From positions 3,906,001 through 3,970,000 of the forward strand of contig NC_013061.1 of the NCBI RefSeq assembly GCF_000023825.1: a stretch of 64,000 nt of DNA. The letters are read 5' to 3'. Position numbers and translations under genes: made by a program. Under the pieces are notes generated by a model. That model saw nothing but the letters and a program-made list of their open reading frames with translations, did no database searches and was not told the origin of the DNA. Below are positions 8,382-17,021 of the stretch, in pieces (position 1 is the first letter of the stretch; every line of letters starts with the position of its first letter). Source of the DNA: Pedobacter heparinus DSM 2366 (GTDB lineage Bacteria > Bacteroidota > Bacteroidia > Sphingobacteriales > Sphingobacteriaceae).

Positions 8382-8947
8382 TCTTCCGTTTTATTTGATT
8401 GAACCATTTTTATCAGAGATGCCATGCATTCAGACTTCTTTTTTCTCAGGTAACCATAGGTAACACCAAGTGCTTCGGCTACTTTTTCCTGTGCCTCGCC
8501 CTTCATGCTCCATGAAATGATTTCTTTGCAGCGTTCACCTAATTTTTCAAAGGCGTTGAAAAATAATTTGGATTGCGCTTCCTGATTTTCCAGTTCATCT
8601 GCATTTGCAAAAGTATCTTCTCCGATATGTAATAAATCCTCTTCCTGATTTGTTACCGGTAGAATTGATCTTTTTTTTATTTCATTTAACCATTTACGTT
8701 TGCAGATCAATAAAATGTAAGGTTCAAACGGGCAGGTCAGTTCAAGCGATTTGTATTTGGCCTGCCGGTAAACATCCATCAGGGCTTCCTGGAAAACATC
8801 TGCTGCATCGTCTTCGCTGCCATTATTAAAAACGATCCATGACTTTATTTTTCCGGCACAACGCTTATAGATCTCGTTAATTATTACCGTATCATTATTT
8901 ACCAGGCCGGTAACGTAACGCTGATCTGAATGTATGTGTTTAGCCAT
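8378..8947 (-). CDS. ECF-type RNA polymerase sigma factor (second)
   Basis: A 189-residue sigma-70 family protein. Region 2 spans about residues 20-90 (DAADVFQEALMDVYRQAKY, then FEPYILLICKRKWLNEIKK), and region 4 about 125-180 (LGERCKEIISWSMKGEAQEKV with helix-turn-helix ALGVTYGYLRKKKSEC). The last four bases overlap the start of the membrane TPR gene, a typical sigma/anti-sigma arrangement. It is divergent from the lipoprotein-PKD-CHAT genes starting at 9125, which may be its targets; no direct evidence for that was found beyond position and a conserved element at 9074-9104. Confidence 0.85.
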   Translation of the reverse strand: MAKHIHSDQRYVTGLVNNDTVIINEIYKRCAGKIKSWIVFNNGSEDDAADVFQEALMDVYRQAKYKSLELTCPFEPYILLICKRKWLNEIKKRSILPVTNQEEDLLHIGEDTFANADELENQEAQSKLFFNAFEKLGERCKEIISWSMKGEAQEKVAEALGVTYGYLRKKKSECMASLIKMVQSNKTEE

Positions 8948-9073
8948 TAGCGAATGATATCATGAAGCATATAGGCACTAATTTAAAACTTCTTTTGATA
9001 GTGCAGTAAAAAAAATTGAACCAGGGGGGTAACAATTTTTAACTGCCCTTGATATCTAATCGAATCATCCAAT

Positions 9074-9104
9074 GGCGAACGCTGAAAAGCCTTAACAGAG
9101 TAAG
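9074..9104 (+). promoter_or_regulatory. 31-base conserved upstream element, copy A
   Basis: GGCG, four variable bases, CTGAAAAGCCTTA, three variable bases, GAGTAAG. The same 24 fixed bases with the same internal spacing recur at 62341-62371 before the peptide precursor gene. CTTA and TAAG can pair in a small hairpin. It ends 20 bases before the ATG of the lipoprotein at 9125. Whether it acts as promoter, operator or 5' leader RNA is unknown. Confidence 0.6.
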
Positions 9105-9124
9105 CAATTTTAAAATTAAACATT

Positions 9125-10114
9125 ATGAAAACATTTAACTTAACATCAGCATTATTTATCGCATTGATCTCTTTAAACTTTGCGTGTAAAAAACAAAATT
9201 CAGGTGACGAGAATGGAGGGACGGTAAATACTGCAAAAGAGTTTACCGCTAAATATGGTGCCCAGAAACAAGTCAAAGAAATCAACGCCTCATCCCTCCC
9301 TCAAACCGTTACATTTTTAGATGGAACAAAAGTAACTTTCCCTGTTGGCTCATTAACCAAAGGAGGTGTTGCTGTTACCGGAAATGTCAGCGTTGAAGCC
9401 TACGAAGTACTCAAAAGAAGTACAGTTATTTTTTCAGGGGCAAATACCAATCATTCCTCAGGTGCACCACTTGCATCAGACGGTTTTATCTTTATTGATG
9501 TAAAATCGAACGGTGTTAGTGTAGACCAGAACCTTGCTGTACCTGTGCAAATAGCTATACCTGCAAAAAGAGATGGTGCCACTCAACTGTGGATTGGTGT
9601 AGATCAGCAGGACAAACCCCTGGTAGCTGCAGCAGAAAATCAAATGGCCTGGGCAGCACCAAGAAAAGCCAATGGTCAGGTTCCTAATGATGTAACTGCC
9701 ACCCAGAATACATTTACCTTTAATTTTGGAAGCCTCGGCTGGATCAATTGTGATGTATTCTATAACTATACAAATCCTAAAACCACCGTAAGGGTAGAAG
9801 TATTAAACAACCCCGGTTCAATGGCAAGCTTCTATTCTTACACCGGAGAAACTTATGTATATTTCTGTGCAAAAGGCAGTAATGTAGTAGCCCAACTTTA
9901 TACTCCAGATGGACCGAATAAAGTAAAAAGCTATGACAACATGATGCCTGTTGGCTCTGAAGGACGTATGTTTTCCTTTTCTATTAAAAATGGTAAATTT
10001 TATTACGCGGCACAGGAGATCACTATAAGTGCCAATCAAAATATAACACTTAGCCTCACTGAAACTACTGAGGCTGCAATACAGGCTGCCATAAACAGCC
10101 TTAACAGTTATTAG
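9125..10114 (+). CDS. Lipoprotein, possibly with a ZU5-like domain
   Basis: A 329-residue protein with a signal peptide and lipobox (LNFACKK, cysteine at residue 21). The first half of the mature part (TVTFLDGTKVTFPVGSL, then GGVAVTGNVSVEAYEVL and APLASDGFIFIDVKSNG) has the pattern of ZU5-like beta domains found in other Bacteroidota lipoproteins; this similarity is judged by eye. The second half has no recognised motif. The gene is divergent from the ECF sigma factor at 8378, has the conserved element 9074-9104 in its leader, and ends in a terminator, so it is a separate transcript from the PKD and CHAT genes that follow. Confidence 0.65.
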   Translation: MKTFNLTSALFIALISLNFACKKQNSGDENGGTVNTAKEFTAKYGAQKQVKEINASSLPQTVTFLDGTKVTFPVGSLTKGGVAVTGNVSVEAYEVLKRSTVIFSGANTNHSSGAPLASDGFIFIDVKSNGVSVDQNLAVPVQIAIPAKRDGATQLWIGVDQQDKPLVAAAENQMAWAAPRKANGQVPNDVTATQNTFTFNFGSLGWINCDVFYNYTNPKTTVRVEVLNNPGSMASFYSYTGETYVYFCAKGSNVVAQLYTPDGPNKVKSYDNMMPVGSEGRMFSFSIKNGKFYYAAQEITISANQNITLSLTETTEAAIQAAINSLNSY

Positions 10115-10137
10115 CATCCCAATCAATACACACAATG

Positions 10138-10170
10138 AAGATAAGGCCCTTATTGGGCTTTATCTTTTTT
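10138..10170 (+). terminator. Rho-independent terminator after the lipoprotein gene
   Basis: AAGATAA at 10138-10144 pairs with TTATCTT at 10160-10166 and GCCC at 10146-10149 with GGGC at 10155-10158, with one G-U pair between and a run of T after. Confidence 0.85.
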
Positions 10171-10279
10171 CTGTTTTAATCTAAACCTACCAGGATTATA
10201 CAAAAATAGCTCTGCCCAAAGCTTTTAACTATAAAGCGGCATTGATTTATTAATTATATTATTAAATTTATTAGCAAAT

Positions 10280-12364
10280 ATGAAAAAATTGTTACACGCT
10301 ATTTTATTATTTACGGTAATCATTTTGCTGCAAATATTTGCGCCTGCCAGCCTTTGTGCACAGGTTAAACAACCTCAGGTTGCTACAACCGTTCAGGCCG
10401 CAATTGTACCGTCAGATACCGTGCCGGCCATTATTAACCATAAAATAGAAAATGGTGTAGTCACTTTTAGTTCTGTTCTACGCCCCTTACGTCAGATTGC
10501 CGGCGCACCAGAACCCTTTTATACTTATTTCTGGGAGTTTGGTGACGGGCAGTTCTCTTTTGAAAAGGAACCTCAGCACAGTTATCCGGATACCTTAAAA
10601 TATGATGTCCGTTTATTTGCCACCAACAGTTATGACGATGGCAAACGACCGCCAACAAGGCCTAAACCCTTAAAACCTGGCAGCAACAGGCCTGTTCTGG
10701 CCGCAGTTAAAACATCAGCTGCACCCAACTTTTTTAAATCGGGCGGGGCAATTGAACTCAAAACTAATTGTATGCCCAAACCTGGCGATGACATGATGCT
10801 GGTTTTTGGCTACCGCAATAAAATGGAGAATGGCCTGGCAAACCTGGGTGGTACGGTCTCCATTTTATTTAACGATAAAGAATTTAATAAGGATAATTTT
10901 GAACTGGCTGAAACCCGTACCTATAACCAGGAAAAAAAGACTTTCCTGGAAAAACATGGGGCCGTAGCTGCCCGAAAGGTAAGTACTGAGCATCCTTTTT
11001 ATGCGTCGATTAATGGTCCGGAATACACTCGGCCAGCTGTCGTTTTTGATCCTGAAGGTACGGCATTGATCAGGGAAAAAACAGCTGCGTACAGGAAAAT
11101 CGAAAGCTGGAAGTTTGAGAACCTGAAAGCAGGAGAAGAAAAATTCATGTTCATGCAGTTTAAAACTACCCCGGAGATGATCAAAGACACCAATGCCGTT
11201 GTAAAACTGACGGGCATGTTTATTCCCGATAACCCATTGGCGGTAACAGAGTTTTTCACGCTTGAACTACAAATCGTAGCCTCTCATGACCCTAATAAAA
11301 TGATGCTCAGGAACAGCAGGATGAACTTTCGCTTTACAGGAAAGAATAAAAAACTGACCTATAAAGTACGGTTCCAAAATACGGGCAAGGGTCCTGCTAA
11401 GCAGATTGATGTGGGCGTAGCCATTGCAGAAGTATTAAATAAAGGCTCAGTAGAAATTACCGACTCAAAACCCAAACTTGTCTTGTGCAATACCGCCTAT
11501 GCCAATCAAAGCTGTCTGGATACAGTTGGCACAGCAGATAGTTTGCACTTTATATTCAGGAACATCTATCTGCCTGGCCTACAGCAGAAAGGGGTTAACG
11601 ATGCAGATTCTACTATGGGTTTTATTGAATACAGGATTGGTTTTAAGGAAAAACCAAAAAAACTGCCTTTTAAAAGTGGAGCTGCCATTGTATTTGATAA
11701 AAATGAACCAATTTATACCAATAGAGCTACAGGCAAATACAAAATGGGTCTGTCTCCAGGTATTATTGCAGGCTATGGTTTTCCATTTAAAAATGGCAAT
11801 ACACCATTTTCCGGGCAAAACAACATCACTTTTGGGGCAAGCCTTGCACCCTACGCACCACACAGGTACTACTGGCAGGTAGAATTGTACGGCAGCTCAT
11901 ATGCAGAAAAAGAATACCTGATTAAAAGAGCCCAGGGCAATGACAGACTGGTTCCTGTTATTATAGATGGTAAGCAACAGGAAGGTACACTTAAATATGC
12001 AGACAGCATGCTGCGCAGTAAAGTAATCACCATCAACATTGTTCCGCTCCAAATGAGATATAATTTCAATAAGTACATCGGTGCTGGAATTGGTACACTG
12101 GTCTCATTTAATATTGATGAACAATATACCCCTTCCAAAACAGCCTTATATACAATTGTAAATGCTGCGGGTGTAAGGCAGGAGGTTACCCTTAAGCAGG
12201 CATTTAACAAAGTGAGCAATAGCTTCAATGATTTCCAGAATACCTTGTTTACAGACATACAGGTAGGAAAAGTACATGTTGGTCCTGCAATAGGCTTCAG
12301 GTATTTACATACTTTTCAGGGATCCGACAACAGACTAATTACTTATTTAACATGGAAATTTTAG
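10280..12364 (+). CDS. Secreted PKD-domain protein
   Basis: A 694-residue exported protein; a signal peptide ends near residue 28 (SLCAQ). A PKD domain follows at about residues 75-118, with the diagnostic YFWEFGDGQFS and a QHSYPDTLKYDVRL strand. The middle part contains beta-sandwich-like sequence with KLTYKVRFQNTGKGPAKQ, a pattern seen in DUF11-like surface repeats. The last about 200 residues (PGIIAGYGFPF, LAPYAPHRYYWQVELYGSSY, VHVGPAIGFRYLHTFQ, ending in LTWKF) alternate like an outer-membrane barrel with a terminal aromatic. It likely sits at the outer membrane. The TPR-CHAT gene starts 33 bases later, so the two probably share a transcript. Confidence 0.7.
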   Translation: MKKLLHAILLFTVIILLQIFAPASLCAQVKQPQVATTVQAAIVPSDTVPAIINHKIENGVVTFSSVLRPLRQIAGAPEPFYTYFWEFGDGQFSFEKEPQHSYPDTLKYDVRLFATNSYDDGKRPPTRPKPLKPGSNRPVLAAVKTSAAPNFFKSGGAIELKTNCMPKPGDDMMLVFGYRNKMENGLANLGGTVSILFNDKEFNKDNFELAETRTYNQEKKTFLEKHGAVAARKVSTEHPFYASINGPEYTRPAVVFDPEGTALIREKTAAYRKIESWKFENLKAGEEKFMFMQFKTTPEMIKDTNAVVKLTGMFIPDNPLAVTEFFTLELQIVASHDPNKMMLRNSRMNFRFTGKNKKLTYKVRFQNTGKGPAKQIDVGVAIAEVLNKGSVEITDSKPKLVLCNTAYANQSCLDTVGTADSLHFIFRNIYLPGLQQKGVNDADSTMGFIEYRIGFKEKPKKLPFKSGAAIVFDKNEPIYTNRATGKYKMGLSPGIIAGYGFPFKNGNTPFSGQNNITFGASLAPYAPHRYYWQVELYGSSYAEKEYLIKRAQGNDRLVPVIIDGKQQEGTLKYADSMLRSKVITINIVPLQMRYNFNKYIGAGIGTLVSFNIDEQYTPSKTALYTIVNAAGVRQEVTLKQAFNKVSNSFNDFQNTLFTDIQVGKVHVGPAIGFRYLHTFQGSDNRLITYLTWKF

Positions 12365-12397
12365 CCAAAAAGCGTATTTTAGCTAAAATGGCATTTA

Positions 12398-15127
12398 ATG
12401 AGAATAGCTAAATCCTGGTTTTGTACGCTTCTTATTTATCTAGCATTTTTTGGTTTTGTAGTGGCACAACCTGCAGAAAACATACCCCAATATCTCCGTA
12501 AAACGCTCGATTCTTTAAAAACAAAAGATAATCTCTCGGAATGGATCTATACCAGGATTGATTATTGTTATCACAACCCCAGTCAAAGTCTGCCTTTTTT
12601 AATGCGCACAGAACGGGATAGCTGGCGTAAACCGCAATATACTCCTGAAAAAGAAGCCTGGTTAATGCTCCTCAGTAACCTGGGCTATAACCAGATGTAT
12701 TCCGGAAATATCCTTCAATCCATATCTTATTATGAACTGGCTTATAATTATTATATAAACCATAAACTGAATGTGGAGGGTATAGCCGAATATGTCTTGA
12801 AACCCTGGGCAAACAATTGTACCCGTTTGGGCGATTACGAAAAGGCGCTTTTCATTCAGCAAAAAACGCTCGACTATGCAAACAAAGAGCGCAATGATTC
12901 GTTAGCTGTGGCTGTTTATAATAACATGGCCATCTCTTACCGTTCTTTAGGCGATTTTAAAAATGCAGAGGACTGTATTCTACTTGGCAAAAAAAAAGCC
13001 GGCTATACAGCTGTTGAGCTAATTTTATTAGACAATACACTGGCTGATATTTATAATGATAAAGAAGAACTGGAGCTTGCCGAAAAAGTGATCGGCAAGA
13101 ATATTGCCCGGCAAGAGAGCCGTAAGCAAGATTTCGAAACTGCTTACTGGCTGATGAGCAGTTACATTACCGCAGGTAACATCCAGTTCAGGAAAAATAA
13201 TTTCAGTTTGGCCTGGAAGTATTATAAACTGGCCTTAAGCATTAATGATCAATATTATAAGGGGAACCGCCTAAGGGAAAAGGCTTATACCTATACCCAG
13301 ATGGGTAAGATTAAGCTGGAACAAAAACAGGCGGCTGAAGCCATACATTACTTTAACCAAACTTTAAGCTCCTTTGGCCTGATAGACAACAGTCTGCAAA
13401 TCCCACTAAAAAAAATATTTGGGGATAATCGTCTGGTAGATGTTTTTTACCAAAAATCGCTGGCACTTAACTTACTGGGAAAAGAAAAGGAAGCGCTGGA
13501 AAACATCCGCCTCGCTCTGCTTGCTGCAGATAAGATCCGCTTTGAACTTGCAGATGTAAAAACCAAACAACGCTTTCAGGCCGAGACCAAACAGATGGCA
13601 GAAAAAGCAATCGCCATTGCTTTTGATTTGCTTCAAAAAACAAAACAGCATAACTATGCAGTAGCAATTGTTGACATCATTGAGCAAGCCAAAGCCCGTA
13701 CCCTGTTGGACGATATCAGAAGAAGCCAGCAGCAGTTAACGCTTTCAACAAATGACACCCTATTTCAACAAAAAGCAAAGCTTGAACAGGCTATCGCCTA
13801 CAATGAGAGGGAACTGTTACAAAGTAAGGGGGATATTAAAGAAGCAGAACAACGCTATGCTGTATTAAAGTTTAAACTGGAAGCGCTGGAAAAGGATTTA
13901 ACCAAACGTTATCCATCCATGATCATAAATAAAGATAGTCCAGGATTTGGGCGTACCGCTGAACCGTTAAGCCAATTGCCTGCACATGCTCATTTCATTG
14001 CGTTCTTTTTAGGCACACAAAATCTTTATGTGGTAGAAATTTACGGCAACAGGGTAAAACACATTAAACAGGTCCGGGCAGCCCCGGCAATAAAAAAAAC
14101 GATCTTCAATTTTGTAAGTACTTATTACCATAGTGGCCCCTCAGCAATGATGAATCAGCCAGAGGCCTTCTTTTTGGCTTCAAATCAGATTTACAGAGCT
14201 TTACTTGGTGATCTTAAATTTAACAAAAATGATAAACTGATCATTATACCCGATGAAATTATTGGTTATTTATCCTTTGACGGCCTGATTACGGATAAAA
14301 ATTACGAACCATCCATAGCAAACTGGCCCTACCTTATTAGAAGCCAGTCCTTGTCCTATGCTTTTTCTATCCAGACCTGGATAAACCAGGCAGCAAAAAA
14401 AACTATCCAAACCCCTAATTTTTCGGGTTTGTTTATTACCCATCAAAATAAAAACAAGCAATTTATCCCTGCTGTAGCCAAAGAAGCTGAGGCTATAGAG
14501 AAAATTATCGGCGGAAGTTTCATGAAAGATAAAGAGGCAGGTGTAAAAGATTTTTTTAATGCATTTGATAAAGCAAATGTATTGCATATAAGCACACATG
14601 CTTACCTTTCCGGACTGCAAAAAGAACCCACCTTGTCCTTTAATGACAACGAAGTGTTTCTATTTGAACTATCTGCCAGAAAAACGGCTCCCGACCTGAT
14701 CGTATTAAGTGCATGCAGAACAGCAGATGGTATAATGAATGCAAGTGAGGGCATTATTAGTTTGAGCAGAGGATTTGCAGCAATAGGTACCGGGGGCACT
14801 ATTGCAGGACTATGGAACGTAAACGACAAGGCAGCATCAGAAATTACGGCAACCTGTTACAGCAACATGTTGCAGGGACAGGAAATCAGCACGGCATTAC
14901 ACCATGCCAAACTAAGCTGGCTGCAAAATAAAGAAAGACAGGCACAGGAATACCTGCCCTATTACTGGGACCCACTTATTTATATGGGCTACGATAAAAA
15001 AGTAACATTAAAGCCTGCCCAAAGCATGCTGCAGACCTACGGACTGCCCGCCACCCTCTTACTGGCCGCTGCATCCGGTATTTATCACCTTTTAAAGATC
15101 AGAAAAAAAACTAAACGCCTTGTTTAA
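12398..15127 (+). CDS. Periplasmic TPR-CHAT caspase-like protease, C-terminally membrane anchored
   Basis: A 909-residue protein: signal peptide (about 1-24, ending FVVAQ), a tetratricopeptide region at about 90-430 (repeats such as EKALFIQQKTLDYANKE and AEAIHYFNQTLSSFG), a coiled-coil linker at about 440-510, and a C-terminal CHAT domain at about 590-880. The CHAT catalytic pair is intact: H734 in HISTHA and C773 in LSACRTADG. A last hydrophobic helix (LPATLLLAAASGIYHLL) is followed by RKKTKR, so the protease should face the periplasm and be anchored in the inner membrane. CHAT enzymes are cysteine proteases of clan CD; the target here is unknown. The PKD protein encoded just upstream is the obvious candidate partner. 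Confidence 0.88.
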   Translation: MRIAKSWFCTLLIYLAFFGFVVAQPAENIPQYLRKTLDSLKTKDNLSEWIYTRIDYCYHNPSQSLPFLMRTERDSWRKPQYTPEKEAWLMLLSNLGYNQMYSGNILQSISYYELAYNYYINHKLNVEGIAEYVLKPWANNCTRLGDYEKALFIQQKTLDYANKERNDSLAVAVYNNMAISYRSLGDFKNAEDCILLGKKKAGYTAVELILLDNTLADIYNDKEELELAEKVIGKNIARQESRKQDFETAYWLMSSYITAGNIQFRKNNFSLAWKYYKLALSINDQYYKGNRLREKAYTYTQMGKIKLEQKQAAEAIHYFNQTLSSFGLIDNSLQIPLKKIFGDNRLVDVFYQKSLALNLLGKEKEALENIRLALLAADKIRFELADVKTKQRFQAETKQMAEKAIAIAFDLLQKTKQHNYAVAIVDIIEQAKARTLLDDIRRSQQQLTLSTNDTLFQQKAKLEQAIAYNERELLQSKGDIKEAEQRYAVLKFKLEALEKDLTKRYPSMIINKDSPGFGRTAEPLSQLPAHAHFIAFFLGTQNLYVVEIYGNRVKHIKQVRAAPAIKKTIFNFVSTYYHSGPSAMMNQPEAFFLASNQIYRALLGDLKFNKNDKLIIIPDEIIGYLSFDGLITDKNYEPSIANWPYLIRSQSLSYAFSIQTWINQAAKKTIQTPNFSGLFITHQNKNKQFIPAVAKEAEAIEKIIGGSFMKDKEAGVKDFFNAFDKANVLHISTHAYLSGLQKEPTLSFNDNEVFLFELSARKTAPDLIVLSACRTADGIMNASEGIISLSRGFAAIGTGGTIAGLWNVNDKAASEITATCYSNMLQGQEISTALHHAKLSWLQNKERQAQEYLPYYWDPLIYMGYDKKVTLKPAQSMLQTYGLPATLLLAAASGIYHLLKIRKKTKRLV

Positions 15128-17021
15128 GTATGGTAACCGCCAGGGGTGGAACATTCAATACAACCGAGTAGTCCCTGTTGTGGCAACCTACTTTTTCAGG
15201 AAGTATCAGTTTATTGTTCAGCTTTCCACTGCCAAAAAACTCTTTGGCATCTGTATTAAATATTTCCTTCCATTTGGCTCTGAATGGTAGGCCAACTCTA
15301 TAATTTTCTCTGTAAACAGGTGTCAGGTTCAAAATTACAATTAAGGTATCTTTTGCCTTTTTGCCTTTTCTGATGTAGATGTAAATAGAATGCCTGGCAT
15401 CATCCGCATTGATCCATTCAAAACCTTCAGCAGAAAAGCTATGCTCAAATAGGGCCGGCTCAGAAACATATAATTTATTGATTGCCCTTACGGTTTTTTG
15501 CATACCAATATGAGGTGCGTGTTCCAGTAAGTGCCAGTCCAGCGAACTTTTAAAATCCCATTCATGGGTCTGCGCAAATTCATTCCCCATAAACAAGAGC
15601 TTTGTACCAGGTTGGGTAAACATATAGGCATACAATACCCTTAAATTGGCAAACTTCTGCCACTCATCGCCAGGCATTTTATAAATCATGGATGACTTGC
15701 CGTGTACCACTTCATCATGAGAAAACGGAAGCATAAAGTTTTCTGTAAAAGCGTATGTAATGCTGAAAGTAAGCTGATAATGATGGTACCTTCTGTTGAT
15801 CGGATCATTTTTGAAATATTTCAGCGTATCGTTCATCCAGCCCATCATCCATTTCATCCCAAAACCAAGGCCACCATTGTGTACCGGATGTGTTACGAGG
15901 GGGTAAGTACTGCTTTCTTCGGCAATGGTATGTACCCCTTCGTAATTACCATATACCGCAATGTTAAGGTCTTTTAAAAACTGGATAGCCCCCAGGTTTT
16001 CACTGCCCCCATATTCATTTTTGGCAGCATCCTCTGTTTTGCGGGAAAAGTCGAAATAAAGCATAGAAGCTACGGCATCAACCCTTAACCCATCTATATG
16101 GAATTTATCCAGCCAGTACAGTGCATTGCTGATTAAGAATGAACGCACTTCGTTCCTGTCGTAATTAAAAATATAGGATTTCCAGTCGGGATGAAAACCT
16201 TTGCGCATATCCGAATGTTCGTACAAATGCGTACCATCAAAATGGTAAAGGCCATTCGAATCACCTGGAAAATGAGAAGGCACCCAATCCATAATTACAG
16301 CAATGTTATTTCTATGCAGTTCATTGATCAGGTACATCAGTTCCTGAGGAGTACCATGCCGCGAACTTGCTGCAAAATATCCGGTAATCTGGTATCCCCA
16401 GGATGGGAAGTAGGGATATTCCATTAAAGGCATGAACTCGACATGCGTAAAACCCATATCCAGCACATAAGGAACAAGGCTATTGGCAATTTCCATATAG
16501 GTCAGCACCCGATCAGGTTCACTCGGATCACGCTGCCAGGATCCCAGATGTACCTCATAAACCGACATGGGCTTGTTCAGTGCATTTAATTTAGGGCGCT
16601 TATTTAACCAGGCTTTATCTTTCCATTTGTAATCATTGTCCCAAACAATAGAAGCTGTTTTTGGCGGATGTTCCCATCTTTTGGCATAAGGATCGCCTTT
16701 TTCTACTTCCAGCCCGTCAAAACCTTTTACTAAAAACTTATAAAGCTCACCCTTGCCTATACCAGGGATAAAACCTTCCCATATGCCAGATGAATCCAGG
16801 CGTTTGTTTAAAGCATGGGCCGACCGGTTCCATTGGTTAAAATCGCCAATTACATGTACAGCCTGGGCATTGGGCGCCCAAACCGCAAAGTAAGTACCCG
16901 CTACCCCCTCAACATGGATCAGCTGCGCTCCAAATTTCTCATACAACCTAAAGTGCTTCCCTGAAACAAATAAAGAAATATCAAAATCACTGAATAAGCT
17001 ATGGACAAGCACTGCTCTCAT
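15111..17021 (-). CDS. glgB: 1,4-alpha-glucan branching enzyme
   Basis: A 636-residue GH13 enzyme that makes the alpha-1,6 branches of glycogen. An N-terminal CBM48 domain (about residues 20-110, with GTYFAVWAPNAQAVHVIGDF) precedes the barrel. Catalytic residues are visible: nucleophile D315 in GLRVDAVAS, acid/base E368 in TIAEES, and the SHDEVVHG motif near residue 436; the 53-residue spacing between D and E equals that of the E. coli enzyme. The start lies directly on the stop of the GH31 gene (one-base overlap), so the two are coupled. The 3' end overlaps the convergent CHAT gene by 17 bases. No other glycogen genes are in the window. Confidence 0.95.
   Translation of the reverse strand: MRAVLVHSLFSDFDISLFVSGKHFRLYEKFGAQLIHVEGVAGTYFAVWAPNAQAVHVIGDFNQWNRSAHALNKRLDSSGIWEGFIPGIGKGELYKFLVKGFDGLEVEKGDPYAKRWEHPPKTASIVWDNDYKWKDKAWLNKRPKLNALNKPMSVYEVHLGSWQRDPSEPDRVLTYMEIANSLVPYVLDMGFTHVEFMPLMEYPYFPSWGYQITGYFAASSRHGTPQELMYLINELHRNNIAVIMDWVPSHFPGDSNGLYHFDGTHLYEHSDMRKGFHPDWKSYIFNYDRNEVRSFLISNALYWLDKFHIDGLRVDAVASMLYFDFSRKTEDAAKNEYGGSENLGAIQFLKDLNIAVYGNYEGVHTIAEESSTYPLVTHPVHNGGLGFGMKWMMGWMNDTLKYFKNDPINRRYHHYQLTFSITYAFTENFMLPFSHDEVVHGKSSMIYKMPGDEWQKFANLRVLYAYMFTQPGTKLLFMGNEFAQTHEWDFKSSLDWHLLEHAPHIGMQKTVRAINKLYVSEPALFEHSFSAEGFEWINADDARHSIYIYIRKGKKAKDTLIVILNLTPVYRENYRVGLPFRAKWKEIFNTDAKEFFGSGKLNNKLILPEKVGCHNRDYSVVLNVPPLAVTILKQGV

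Noticed and set aside
12398..15127. TPR-CHAT protein as a CRISPR type III-E (Craspase) component
   Set aside because: No Cas gene or repeat array is present, and the signal peptide and C-terminal anchor place the CHAT domain in the periplasm.
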